A stretch of 64,000 nt of DNA from Acrocarpospora corrugata (GCF_009687845.1 NZ_BLAD01000036.1:248001-312000); one strand, 5' to 3'; counted from the stretch's first letter, positions 35,153 to 43,737 are shown. Notes: generated from the sequence alone by a model not told the origin. A program made the numbers and translations.

Positions 35153-36448
35153 TTACTCCGACTGAGCAGTCTCGGTAATGGCCTTCACGATCTCCTCGGG
35201 GCTCTTGGTGCCCGCGATCAGCTCCGCCACGCTGTCGTTGACCTGCTGGCCGACGGCCGGCGGGTAAGCCTGGTCGAGGTAGAGCTGGAAGTCGGTCGCC
35301 TGAGCCAGCGTCTCGGCCACCATCTTGCCGGTCCGGCTGCTCACCGCGTCCTCGGTGCCCTTGATGACCGGCAGGATCGCGCCGGTGCCGATCTCCTTGC
35401 GGTGGTTCTCCGGGGACAGGATGAACTTGAGGAAGTCCACCGCCGCCGGCGGCGCGTCCGCGCCGACCGCGAACCCGCCGCCGCCGCCGAACGCGTCGGT
35501 GGCCGACCCCTTACCGCCCTCGACCATCGGGAACGGGAAGAAGCCGAGGTCCTCGCCCAGGTCCTTGGAGGTGTCCTTCTGGACGGTGGGCGCCCACTGG
35601 CCCATCAGCTCCATGGCGGCCTTGCTGTTGCCCATGGTCGCGGCCTGGCCGTCGGGGGTGTCGTAGTTGGCGCCGAGGAACCCGTTCTGGAACGGCTTGA
35701 GGTCGGAGAGCTCCTTGAGCTTCTGACCGGCCGTGATGAAGTCGGGGTTCTCGAACGACTTGCTGGCCGCCGCCTGCTTGAGCGCGTCCAGGCCGGCGAC
35801 GCGCATCGCCAGGTAGGCCCAGTAGTAGTGGCCCGGCCACTTGGCCTTGCCGGCCAGCGACAGCGGCGTGATGCCGGCCGCCTTCAGCTTCTTGACGTCC
35901 TCGATGAACTCGGTCCAGGTCGCCGGCGGCGCGGTGATCCCGGCCTTCGTGAACAGCGCCTTGTTGTACCAGAAGCCGACCATGCCGATGTCGTACGGGA
36001 CACCATAGGTCTTGCCGTCCAGCTTGTACGCCGCCGCCGCGGCCGGGGTGATGGTGTCGGCCCAGGGGGCGATGTCCGCGGTGATGTCCTTGGCGATGCC
36101 CGCGTCGGCCTGCTGCTGGAGCACCCCGCCGCCCCAGGTCTGATAGATGTCAGGGGATTCGCCGGACTGGGCGACGGTCGTCATCTTGGCCTTGAACGCC
36201 TCATTCTCCAGCGGCGTGACCTTGATGGTGACGTTCGGGTGCGCGGCCATGTACTCCTTGGCCATGGCGTCCCACACCGGAGCCATCGGCTCGATGTTCT
36301 GGATGTGCCACCACTCAACGGTGACCTTCTCTTCCGCCGCCGCCGCGCTGCCACTGGCAGCGGGTGCCTCACTCTCACCAGAGCCGCAGCCCGCTAAGAG
36401 CAACGCGCTCGCTGCCAGCGTGACCACTCCGCGTCGAGTAAACGACAT
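35153..36448 (-). CDS. Solute-binding lipoprotein of the ABC sugar importer
   Basis: Extracellular sugar-capturing lipoprotein of 431 residues. The signal peptide carries the lipobox LLLAGC, giving a diacylated Cys near residue 21, followed by a Ser/Ala linker. Family 1 extracellular solute-binding features include WWHIQNIEPMAPVWDAMAKE, YGVPYDIGMVGFWYNKALF and GGGGGFAVGADAPPAAVDFL. Start ATG 36448 with GGAAGGGA ahead; a longer open frame to 36511 lacks a signal peptide start. Ligand probably xylo-oligosaccharide, inferred from the neighbouring xylanases. Confidence 0.93.
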   Translation of the reverse strand: MSFTRRGVVTLAASALLLAGCGSGESEAPAASGSAAAAEEKVTVEWWHIQNIEPMAPVWDAMAKEYMAAHPNVTIKVTPLENEAFKAKMTTVAQSGESPDIYQTWGGGVLQQQADAGIAKDITADIAPWADTITPAAAAAYKLDGKTYGVPYDIGMVGFWYNKALFTKAGITAPPATWTEFIEDVKKLKAAGITPLSLAGKAKWPGHYYWAYLAMRVAGLDALKQAAASKSFENPDFITAGQKLKELSDLKPFQNGFLGANYDTPDGQAATMGNSKAAMELMGQWAPTVQKDTSKDLGEDLGFFPFPMVEGGKGSATDAFGGGGGFAVGADAPPAAVDFLKFILSPENHRKEIGTGAILPVIKGTEDAVSSRTGKMVAETLAQATDFQLYLDQAYPPAVGQQVNDSVAELIAGTKSPEEIVKAITETAQSE

Positions 36449-36523
36449 ATTGGTGGTTCCCTTCCGTCTAATTCGCGGTGAGCGAGGGGGTCGGGGGCCG
36501 CACGCCACCACGGATCGTGTCTT

Positions 36524-36552
36524 GAAACTTTCGATATTTAGCCGATAGTTTC
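36524..36552. promoter_or_regulatory. Paired GAAA-N-TTTC operators ahead of the ABC importer operon
   Basis: GAAACTTTC (36524-36532) and GATAGTTTC (36544-36552) are separated by exactly 20 bp, as at the GH5 and GH30 promoters. They lie 76-104 bp upstream of the solute-binding protein start. Confidence 0.6.
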
Positions 36553-36715
36553 CATCGATGGCGCTGAGGTTACATCGGCTTTACCACCGGATCAACGGTC
36601 GTTGTGGAGCTGTTACTCGGCCAGGAACGCTAGGGTTCTGCCGTGATCGCCGGAAATCTCGTACGTCGACACGAGATCTCCGATCAGTACGGATTTGGGC
36701 AGTGAGGCGAAACCG

Positions 36716-38446
36716 GTGCGCCAGTGGATGACGCTCTTGACCGTGGCCCTCGCGGTCGTCGGTTCCGTTGGGCTGCCCGGCCCGGCCCACGCCGCCGGCA
36801 CGATCGAGGAACGCCCCTGCCCGGTCCCCGTGCCGGCCGACACGACCTGCGGGTTCCTGCTCGTCCCCGAACGCAGGGACGTCCTGGGCACCAGCACCAT
36901 CAAGGTGGGCTTCGCCGTCCGCCGGGGCCTCTCTGACAAGAACGATCCGGTGGTCTTCGCCGGGGGCGGTCCCGGCGTCGCCGCCACCCCAATGATCGGA
37001 GCACTGGCCGAGCTCGCTCCCGGGCGGGAGATCGTGGTGATCGAACAGCGCGGCGGGCGTCTCTCCGAGCCCCGGCTGCCCTGCCCCGAGATCGCCACCG
37101 GAATCGTGGCCGGTCTGAAAGCTTCGCGCGCGGACGAGGTCTCGGTGGCCGCCGCGACCTGCCGGGCCCGGCTCAGCGCCGACCTGAAGGGCTACCGGAC
37201 CCAGGAGATCGCCGCCGACATCGTGGAGTTGCGGCGCGCGCTCGGCTACCCGGCCTGGAACCTGTTCGGGGTCAGCTACTCGACCCGCCCGATGCTGCTG
37301 GCCGCCGCGATGGACCCGGCGGGCGTCCGCAGCGTGATCCTGGACTCCTATCTGCCCGAGTCCACCGCCTGGTACGACCAGGCGGTCCCGTCGCTGCGCG
37401 CCTCGATCGCCAAACTCGGCGTCACCGCCCGGTTCGACGCCATGATCGCCCAGCTGAACCGGCGCCCCGCCACCATGCGGCTGCGCGATCCGGTCACCCA
37501 GGAGCGGGTCGAGGTCCGGCTGGCCGGCAACGACGTGGCCACCCTGATCGGCGAGGCGCTCCGCGACACCGACGTGGTGCCGATCGTGCCCGCGCTGGTG
37601 GACGGCATCGCGCGCGGCGACTACACGCTGATCCAGCCGATGGTGGATCAGGCGGGCAACGCGCTCAACAGCTACGAGTGGGGCCAGTACTACGCGGTGC
37701 AGTGCCAGGACGAGGCGCCGAGCAACACCTTCGCGGACCGGAGCCTGATCACGGTGGCGGCCGACGCCACGGTGTGCGGGCAGTGGCGGCTGCCCGGCAC
37801 CCGGCCGGACGAGGCGACCACCCCCGCGCCGGTGCTGGTGCTCGGCGGCGAGTACGACCCCACGACGCCCCCGGAGGCGGCCAGGGCCGCCGTGCAGGCG
37901 ATGCCGAACGCGCGGTTCGCGGAGTTCGCCGGGATCGGCCACGGCGTGTTCCTGTCCAGTCAGTGCGGCCGGGAGACCGTGGCGGCCTTCCTGGACGACC
38001 CCGAGGCAAAAGCGCCCTGTGACTCAGGACAGCGCCCCTACCGCAATCTGAAGCCGGGCGAGCTGCATCTGACCACGACCGGGTACACCGTGCAGGGCGC
38101 GCCCTGGCTGCTCGCGCCGCTGGGCCTGTTCCTGCTGACCGCGGCCGTGCAGCTGCTGGGCGGCGTGCTGACCGTGCGCCGCGGCGGCGGCTACACCGCG
38201 CTGGCCGGGCTGGCCGGCCTGGCCTTCGGCGGCCTGGCCGCCGTCAGCCTGAGCGCGATGGCGGGCGGCCCGGCCGCGCTCGGCATCGGGGTGCCGCCGG
38301 CGATCGTCTGGTACGGCCTGCTCGCCGTCGCCTCGGCCGCGCTGTCGGTGGTGGCCGCCTTCCGGCTCCGCGCGCCCGCGATCAGCATCCTGCCGGCGGC
38401 GGTCGGGCTGATCTTCATCGCCTGGCTCTACGGCTGGGCGCTCTGA
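36716..38446 (+). CDS. Secreted alpha/beta hydrolase with C-terminal membrane domain
   Basis: Probable exported peptidase or esterase of the tripeptidyl-aminopeptidase-like group. Signal sequence (MTLLTVALAVVGSVGLPGPAHA), catalytic domain with the nucleophile elbow GVSYS (family consensus GxSYG, so the last Gly is Ser), Asp in LVLGGEYDPTTPPEAARA and His in AGIGHGVFLSSQC. From about residue 460 four transmembrane helices follow, starting PWLLAPLGLFLLTAAVQLLG, so the protein stays anchored. Start uncertain: GTG 36716 has GAGG eight bases ahead; TTG 36695 and ATG 36728 are alternatives. Unrelated in theme to the flanking xylan genes, and not preceded by the shared operator on its own strand. Confidence 0.82.
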   Translation: MRQWMTLLTVALAVVGSVGLPGPAHAAGTIEERPCPVPVPADTTCGFLLVPERRDVLGTSTIKVGFAVRRGLSDKNDPVVFAGGGPGVAATPMIGALAELAPGREIVVIEQRGGRLSEPRLPCPEIATGIVAGLKASRADEVSVAAATCRARLSADLKGYRTQEIAADIVELRRALGYPAWNLFGVSYSTRPMLLAAAMDPAGVRSVILDSYLPESTAWYDQAVPSLRASIAKLGVTARFDAMIAQLNRRPATMRLRDPVTQERVEVRLAGNDVATLIGEALRDTDVVPIVPALVDGIARGDYTLIQPMVDQAGNALNSYEWGQYYAVQCQDEAPSNTFADRSLITVAADATVCGQWRLPGTRPDEATTPAPVLVLGGEYDPTTPPEAARAAVQAMPNARFAEFAGIGHGVFLSSQCGRETVAAFLDDPEAKAPCDSGQRPYRNLKPGELHLTTTGYTVQGAPWLLAPLGLFLLTAAVQLLGGVLTVRRGGGYTALAGLAGLAFGGLAAVSLSAMAGGPAALGIGVPPAIVWYGLLAVASAALSVVAAFRLRAPAISILPAAVGLIFIAWLYGWAL

Positions 38447-38510
38447 GCCGACCGTCCAGCGCGGCACGGGTTGACGCGCTTGACCGGCAACATCTACGTT
38501 ACGTGACACG

Positions 38511-38539
38511 AAAAGTCTCGGTAATCTTGTGAAACTTTC
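38511..38539. promoter_or_regulatory. Paired GAAA-N-TTTC operators ahead of the GH30 gene
   Basis: GAAACTTTC (38531-38539) lies 18 bp before the GH30 start, and a degenerate AAAAGTCTC sits exactly 20 bp upstream. The same 20-bp pairing occurs at two other promoters of this locus, placing GH30 in the LacI regulon. Confidence 0.55.
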
Positions 38540-38556
38540 GGAAAGCGGGTCTCCGC

Positions 38557-39960
38557 ATGTCGCGACGGCACAAGGCACTACTCGCTCCTGTCCTGGCCTT
38601 ACCCCTGGCGGGCCTGACCCCCGCCATTGCGGAAAGCGCTTCCCATGGGACCAGGATCGATGTGGACCACCGAACGGTTCATCAGAAGATCGACGGCTTC
38701 GGCATCTCGCAGGCGTTCCGCCGGATGGAGCTGATCGAGCAGCTTCCGGCCAACCAGCAGCGCGAGATCCTCGATCTGTGGCTCAGCAAGGAGAAGGGCG
38801 CGGGCGCCAGCATCCTGCGGCTGGGCATCGGCTCCTCGGCGACCGGCAGCCCGTACGACCTGATGGAATCGATCCAGCCGGTGGATCCCGGCGGCCCCAA
38901 CGCCACACCGAACTATGTCTGGGATGGCAAGGACGGCGGCCAGGTCTGGCTCGCCAAGGAGGCCAAGCGGTACGGCGTGAAGCGTTTCTACGCCGACGCG
39001 TGGAGCGCGCCCGGCTACATGAAGGACAACGGGTCCGACAGCAACGGTGGCAGCCTGTGCGGCCTGGCCGGGGTGACCTGCGCCAGCGGCGACTGGCGGA
39101 CGGCCTACGCCAAGTACCTGGTGCAGTACGCGAAGTTCTACAAGCAGGAGGGCATCAAGATCACCGATATCGGGTTCACCAACGAGCCCGACTGGACGGC
39201 CGTCTACGCCTCGATGCGGTTCACCCCCGCGCAGGCCACCGAGATGGTCCGGGTGATGGGCCCGTACGCCCGCCAGGCCGGGCTCAACCTGGTCTGCTGT
39301 GACTCCTTCGGCTGGAACGAGTCCAAGGCGTACACGGCGGCGATCGAGGCCGACCCGGTGGCGCGGCGGTACGTGGACGTGCACGCGGGCCACACCTACG
39401 CCAGCCCGGTGGACGCGCCGCTGCCGACCAACCGGCCGGTGTGGATGTCGGAGTGGAACCCGAACGGCGACACCTGGAACGTGAACTGGGACGACGGGAG
39501 CGGCTGGGACGGCTTCACCATCGCCTCCGCCATCCACGACGCGATGACGCTGGGCAACGCCTCCGCGTACGTCTACTGGTTCGGCGCCTCGCGCGGCGCG
39601 ACCCGGGCGCTGCTCCAGGTGGACGTGCCCAACCAGACCTACTCGGTGTCCAAGCGGCTGTGGGCGCTGGCCGCGTACAGCAGGTTCATCCGGCCGGACG
39701 CGGTGCGGCTCGGGATCAGCGCCACCGATCCGGCGCTGCGGGTGTCCGCGTTCCGCAACAAGGACGGCTCCGAGGTGGTCGAGATCCTCAACACCGCGAC
39801 CACCGCGGTGAGCACCACGCTCAGCACGAAGTCCGGCAAGGCCACCCTCTACCTGACCGATGGTGGAAACTCGCTGGCTCCGACCGTCCTGCCCGGCCGG
39901 CACGGCCACCGCTCGGTGACCCTGCAGCCGCGTTCGCTCACGACCGTCGTCGTGAGATAA
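38557..39960 (+). CDS. Secreted GH30 family glycoside hydrolase
   Basis: Extracellular retaining endo- or exo-enzyme, 467 residues. Signal peptide MSRRHKALLAPVLALPLAGL to about AESA. The barrel has IDGFGISQAFRRME at its start, the acid/base Glu210 in GFTNEPDW and nucleophile Glu299 in VWMSEWNPNG; the C-terminal beta-domain (residues about 390-467, ending LQPRSLTTVVVR) is the side domain fused to GH30 barrels. GH30 subfamilies include glucuronoxylanase and beta-1,6-glucanase; the xylan context favours the first. Its own promoter carries the LacI-type sites, and a strong hairpin follows the stop. Confidence 0.92.
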   Translation: MSRRHKALLAPVLALPLAGLTPAIAESASHGTRIDVDHRTVHQKIDGFGISQAFRRMELIEQLPANQQREILDLWLSKEKGAGASILRLGIGSSATGSPYDLMESIQPVDPGGPNATPNYVWDGKDGGQVWLAKEAKRYGVKRFYADAWSAPGYMKDNGSDSNGGSLCGLAGVTCASGDWRTAYAKYLVQYAKFYKQEGIKITDIGFTNEPDWTAVYASMRFTPAQATEMVRVMGPYARQAGLNLVCCDSFGWNESKAYTAAIEADPVARRYVDVHAGHTYASPVDAPLPTNRPVWMSEWNPNGDTWNVNWDDGSGWDGFTIASAIHDAMTLGNASAYVYWFGASRGATRALLQVDVPNQTYSVSKRLWALAAYSRFIRPDAVRLGISATDPALRVSAFRNKDGSEVVEILNTATTAVSTTLSTKSGKATLYLTDGGNSLAPTVLPGRHGHRSVTLQPRSLTTVVVR

Positions 39961-39970
39961 CCAAAGACCC

Positions 39971-40006
39971 CGGGAGGGTGCCCCTGGGAGCGTGGGCGCC
40001 CTTCCG
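39971..40006 (+). terminator. Hairpin terminator after GH30
   Basis: Arms at 39971-39983 (CGGGAGGGTGCCC) and 39994-40006 (GGGCGCCCTTCCG) pair over 13 bp with two G-U wobbles and a 10-base loop, beginning 10 bases after the stop. No clear U-tract follows. It would separate GH30 from the sugar-oxidoreductase genes downstream. Confidence 0.55.
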
Positions 40007-40048
40007 GTTCCAATTTGCCGACGAGTCCGGCTGCTCGGGGAGATCAGG

Positions 40049-41080
40049 ATGATTCGGGTAGCGATCGTGGGCACGGGAGGCATCGCCGCCGCGTGCCACC
40101 TGCCCGCGCTGCGCACGCAGGCGCATCGGGCTGAGATCGTGGCGGCGGTGGACGTGGACGCCGGGCGGGTGAAGGCGTTCTGCGCCGAGCACGGCATCGC
40201 CGGCGCGTACACCTCGGTGGAGGTGATGCTGGCCGAGGAGCGGCCCAACCTGGTGCACATCTGCACTCCCCCGCATCTGCACGCCGAGCAGGCGGTGGAG
40301 TGCCTGCGCGCGGGGGCCTGGGTGTGGATCGAGAAGCCGGTGTGCCGCTCGCTGGCCGAGTACGACCTGATCGCGGCGGCGGAACTGGACGCGTTCGCGT
40401 CGGTCGTGTCGCAGCACCGGTTCGGTTCCGGGGCGCGGCATCTGCGGGAGATCGCGCCGGAGCTCGGGCGGGCGCTGGTGGCGCTGTGCGTGACCGCCTG
40501 GTATCGGGATGACGCCTATTTCGAGGTGCCGTGGCGCGGGAGGTTCGAGACCGAGGGCGGCGGGCCCACGATGGGCCACGGCATCCACCAGATGGATCTG
40601 CTCCTCTCGGTGCTCGGCGACTGGACTGAAGTCCGGGCGATGGCAGGGACCCTGGACCGGCGGATCGAGACCGAGGACGTGTCGATGGCGGTCGTGCGGT
40701 TCGCCTCGGGGGCGATGGCGTCGGTGGTCAACAGCGTGCTCTCGCCCCGGGAGGAGAGCTACCTGCGGTTCGACTTCAGCTCGGCGACGGTCGAGCTCCG
40801 GCATCTGTACGGCTACCGCAACGCCGACTGGACCTCGGGGTCGCCGTTGTGGAATCCGCCGGAGGATGTGCCCAGTTCGCATGAGGCGCAGCTGGCGCAG
40901 TTGCTGGACGCTTTCGAGCGGGGAGACGCGCCGCCGATGAGCGGGCCCGAGGGGCGGCAGTCGCTGGAGTTGATCTCCGGTCTGTACGCGTCGGCGTTCA
41001 CCGGGAAACCGGTGCTTCGTTCGGAGCTCACCGTGGACCATCCCTTTTATCACCGGTTGGACGGAGGCAAGTGGAGCTGA
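40049..41080 (+). CDS. Gfo/Idh/MocA family oxidoreductase
   Basis: NAD(P)-dependent dehydrogenase acting on a sugar, sugar acid or inositol. 343 residues with the dinucleotide fold IRVAIVGTGGIAAACHLPAL, the lysine of the EKP motif (WVWIEKPVCRSL) and a C-terminal substrate domain with TMGHGIHQMDLLLSVLGDW. Start ATG 40049 has GGGGAG six bases ahead; upstream codons are the GH30 terminator. First of three tightly packed genes with the PmoA-like protein and the cupin, probably handling a derivative of the imported sugar. Confidence 0.9.
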   Translation: MIRVAIVGTGGIAAACHLPALRTQAHRAEIVAAVDVDAGRVKAFCAEHGIAGAYTSVEVMLAEERPNLVHICTPPHLHAEQAVECLRAGAWVWIEKPVCRSLAEYDLIAAAELDAFASVVSQHRFGSGARHLREIAPELGRALVALCVTAWYRDDAYFEVPWRGRFETEGGGPTMGHGIHQMDLLLSVLGDWTEVRAMAGTLDRRIETEDVSMAVVRFASGAMASVVNSVLSPREESYLRFDFSSATVELRHLYGYRNADWTSGSPLWNPPEDVPSSHEAQLAQLLDAFERGDAPPMSGPEGRQSLELISGLYASAFTGKPVLRSELTVDHPFYHRLDGGKWS

Positions 41081-41904
41081 CCTTCTCCGAGCGGGGGGTT
41101 GAGGTCCTTCGCTACACCTATAAACCAGACATGCCGGTTTTCGAGTCGCCGAAGCCATTTTTTCATCCGATAAGGACGTTGGCCGGGGATGTCGTGAGTG
41201 CGTACCGGCCGCATGATCATCGTTGGCATAAGGGATTGCAGCTGACGGTGTCGGATTTATCCGGCGAGAACTTCTGGGGGGGCGGGAGCTATGTGCGTTC
41301 CGCGGGCGGATACGTGGACCTGCCCAACAACGGGACCATGCGGCATGAGGAGTTCCTTGCGCCGGGCGTCGAGCGGCTGACCTGGCATACCCAGGCGGGT
41401 GAGCACTGGGCGGATGAGGAGCGCCGGTTCGCCGTGCGGGACGTGCGGGAGGATTCCTGGGCGCTGGAGTTCGGCACCGCGATCACCAATGTGCGCGGCG
41501 AGGCCCTCGTTTTCGGGAGCCCGACGACGAATGGGCGGCCTATGGCCGGATATTGCGGATTATTTTGGCGTGGGCCGCGTTCCTTCGAGCACGGCGAGGT
41601 GATCGCCTCCCATGGCGAAGGCCCGGAGATGATGGGACGGCCGTCCGATTGGCTGGCTTATGTCGGGCGGCATGACGAGGTGGATCGGAGTTCGACCCTG
41701 CTGTTCATGAGCGCCCAGCCCACCGACTGGTTCGTGCGGACGACGCCGTTCGCGGCGGTCAATCCGTCGATCGCGTTCGACCGGGAACGCGAACTGCCGC
41801 CGGGTGAGACGCTTTCCCTGCGCTATCGCGTGGTCGTCGCCACCGGCGCGTGGGATCGGGCCCGGCTGAAGGCGTATGTGGGGGAACATCCGTGTTCGGA
41901 GTAG
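41071..41904 (+). CDS. PmoA / DUF6807 family protein
   Basis: Family of unproven function often encoded beside Gfo/Idh/MocA dehydrogenases in carbohydrate loci; the PmoA label is historical and does not imply methane oxidation. 277 residues, all-beta in character, with the hallmark FESPKPFFHPIRTLAGD, YRPHDHRWHKGLQL and GYCGLFWRGPRSF segments; the several histidines could bind a metal or substrate. It starts at GTG with GGAGG three bases before and overlaps the dehydrogenase by ten bases, so production is coupled. The base composition is slightly less GC-biased than neighbours in parts. Confidence 0.85.
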   Translation: MELTFSERGVEVLRYTYKPDMPVFESPKPFFHPIRTLAGDVVSAYRPHDHRWHKGLQLTVSDLSGENFWGGGSYVRSAGGYVDLPNNGTMRHEEFLAPGVERLTWHTQAGEHWADEERRFAVRDVREDSWALEFGTAITNVRGEALVFGSPTTNGRPMAGYCGLFWRGPRSFEHGEVIASHGEGPEMMGRPSDWLAYVGRHDEVDRSSTLLFMSAQPTDWFVRTTPFAAVNPSIAFDRERELPPGETLSLRYRVVVATGAWDRARLKAYVGEHPCSE

Positions 41905-42533
41905 GCGTCTCGGATCTGACCGTCTATGACTGGCCGACCGCGGATGGGCTCTGCGGGGGTTCGCCGCATCTGCATACCTTGTGCGCGGAGGCGTACGTCG
42001 TGGTGGGGGGCTCCGGGGCCGTACAGACCCTGACCTGGAGCGGTTTCCAGGAGACGCCGCTGGAACCGGGCGCGGTCGTCTGGTTCACGCCCGGCACGGT
42101 GCACCGCCTGATCAACGGCGGCGACCTGCGGATCATCGTCCTGATGCAGAACAGCGGCCTCCCCGAAGCCGGCGACGCCGTCTTCACCTTCCCGCCGCAC
42201 ATCCTCGCCGATCCCTCTCTGTACGGCCAGGCCGCCGCGGGCGACGTCCGCACCCGTCGTGACCTGGCCGTCGAAGGCTTCCTCGCGCTGCGTGACCACG
42301 GGTCCTTCGACGAGTTCGCCGAGCACGCCGCCCGGATCGTCGGCTCCCGGCTGGACGCCTTCGAGCAGCGCTGGCGGGAAGGGCCGCTGCGGGCCGCCCT
42401 GACCACCGGCGCCCAGCTGACCCAGCTGCGGGACGGCGATCTCAGCCACCTGCGGGACGGCGCGGTCACCCGCCTGACCCCCATCGCCAAACCCGGCATG
42501 TGCGGACATCTCCAGGCCTATCCGCCGGGCTAG
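41892..42533 (+). CDS. Cupin domain protein
   Basis: Small beta-barrel protein of about 213 residues. Cupin motif 1 is PHLHTLCAEAYVVVGGSGAV and motif 2 is VVWFTPGTVHRLIN, giving a three-His/one-Glu-like metal site. A helical tail (FDEFAEHAARIVGSRLDAFE) and a C-terminal strand follow. The GTG at 41892 overlaps the PmoA-like gene by 13 bases, with GGGG just upstream. Likely a sugar isomerase-type or sensor cupin acting with the two preceding proteins; substrate not determinable. Confidence 0.85.
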   Translation: MFGVGVSDLTVYDWPTADGLCGGSPHLHTLCAEAYVVVGGSGAVQTLTWSGFQETPLEPGAVVWFTPGTVHRLINGGDLRIIVLMQNSGLPEAGDAVFTFPPHILADPSLYGQAAAGDVRTRRDLAVEGFLALRDHGSFDEFAEHAARIVGSRLDAFEQRWREGPLRAALTTGAQLTQLRDGDLSHLRDGAVTRLTPIAKPGMCGHLQAYPPG

Positions 42534-42549
42534 CGGGTAGCGAGAGGGT

Positions 42550-42640
42550 ATGACCAGAGCTTCAGTGACGTTGTGGGCGGTGACCGTACTGACCGCTCTG
42601 GCCGGGGCCGCGTGCGACCAGACCGCCCCGCCGACGCGGG
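42550..42640 (+). pseudogene. Possible lipoprotein signal-peptide remnant
   Basis: An ATG with GAGAGGGT directly upstream opens a frame coding for a hydrophobic segment (SVTLWAVTVLTALAGAAC) that looks like a bacterial lipoprotein signal with a weak lipobox, followed by DQTAPPTRGHG. Past about 42640 the frame only re-reads the antisense of the decayed transporter. It may be the surviving 5' end of a gene lost in the rearrangement that damaged the transporter, or a coincidence. Confidence 0.35.
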
Positions 42641-42641
42641 G

Positions 42642-43591
42642 TCACGGCACGGACTTGATCTTCCAGACCAGCGCCGGCCCCCAGCAGCACCAGCGCGGCC
42701 GAGGTGAGATAGAGCACCGGATACCCGCCCAGGCCCGCCACGATGGGACCGGCCACGACCGGCCCGAGCACCTGCGGGCCCGAGTTCGCGATGTTGATCA
42801 TCGCTGGCCTGCTGGCCGGGGAAGAGCCGCTCGTAGCCGACCGCGTCGGTCAGGAAGTACAGCAGGTAGAGGGTGGCCATCGCGTTGCCGAGCTGCATCA
42901 GGAAGCGGGTGATCCAGGCCCAGGCGAAGTCGGGGTGGCGGCGCGGGTTGATCCAGAACGGGCTTCTGGCCGGTTTGGCGGTGAGTACGGGATCAGGGGT
43001 GCCGAGGACGAAGGGCAGCGCGCAGAGCGGGATCAGCAGGCCGATCAGGACATGGCCGGAACTCACCGTGGTGGCGACCATCGTCACCAGGACCACCGCG
43101 AGCACGATGCCGAGGGACTGCGGGATGCCCACCCAGCCGGAGACCTCGCCGCGCTGGTGGACCGGGACGCGGTCGGGGACGCCCGCGGTGAGGGCGGCCT
43201 GCATGGCGTTGAGGGCGAGCTGGGCCAGGCACCAGCCGAGGGCGATGCCGGCCACGGTGTGCTGGGTGGCCAGGAAGAGGAAGGCCGCGCCCGCGGTGAT
43301 CGCGCCGAGGAGGGTCCACGGGTGGCGTCTGCCGTACCGGCTGGTGGTGCGGTCGGAGAGGGCGCCCGCGATCGGGTTGGAGATCATCGTGACGGCGGCG
43401 CCGAGCCCGGTCACCCAGGCCGGCGCGGCCTCCTTGCCGCCGGGGGCGACCTGCGCCACCTGTTCCGGCAGCAGCACCTGAAGCGGGCCGAAATACCCCA
43501 TCCAGAGAGCCAGGTTGGCGAGGGAGATGGTCGCGATCCAGCGCGGTCCCACCCGCTGGACCGGTTCGCCGAGGGCGGCGACCACGGGCAC
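42642..43591 (-). pseudogene. MFS transporter, disrupted by internal deletion and frameshifts
   Basis: The N-terminal half is intact: LSDRTTSRYGRRHPW is the loop 2-3 motif of the major facilitator family, and helices 1-7 follow to YERLFPGQQA. There the frame breaks near 42805 and continues in another frame as INIANSGPQVLGPVVAGPIV. A further shift near 42675 gives LVWKIKSVP and a TGA at 42642. The region expected for helices 7-10 is missing, so roughly 80-90 residues are deleted. It begins with GTG 43591 or 43585, the latter spaced five bases from GGAG. Once a sugar or metabolite permease of the neighbouring regulon, perhaps. Confidence 0.8.
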
Positions 43592-43614
43592 TCCAAGAGA
43601 TGAGTCGTGCTCGG

Positions 43615-43643
43615 ATGGTAGTGCCGCCTGATCAAATGCTCAA
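43615..43643 (-). promoter_or_regulatory. Promoter of the decayed MFS gene
   Basis: On the minus strand TTGAGC (43643-43638), 17 bases and TACCAT (43620-43615) make a plausible promoter 24 bp ahead of the transporter start. It indicates that the damaged gene may still be transcribed. Confidence 0.4.
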
Positions 43644-43680
43644 CAGTCACTTAAATCGGACTTAAGAGGCTAACTATCAG

Positions 43681-43689
43681 GAAACTTTC
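43681..43689. promoter_or_regulatory. Isolated GAAACTTTC site
   Basis: An exact copy of the LacI-type half-operator of the hemicellulose locus lies between the decayed transporter and the candidate small RNA promoter. No second copy occurs 20 bp away. It could tie either neighbour to the regulon. Confidence 0.4.
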
Positions 43690-43702
43690 TTAAAAGAAAC
43701 CA

Positions 43703-43731
43703 TTGACGGGCCTGATCAGACGACTTAGGTT
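43703..43731 (+). promoter_or_regulatory. Promoter of the candidate small RNA
   Basis: TTGACG, exactly 17 bases, then TAGGTT. It is among the best sigma-70-type promoters in the window and points away from any upstream gene toward a region without an ORF that ends in a terminator. Confidence 0.6.
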
Positions 43732-43737
43732 CGCGAT

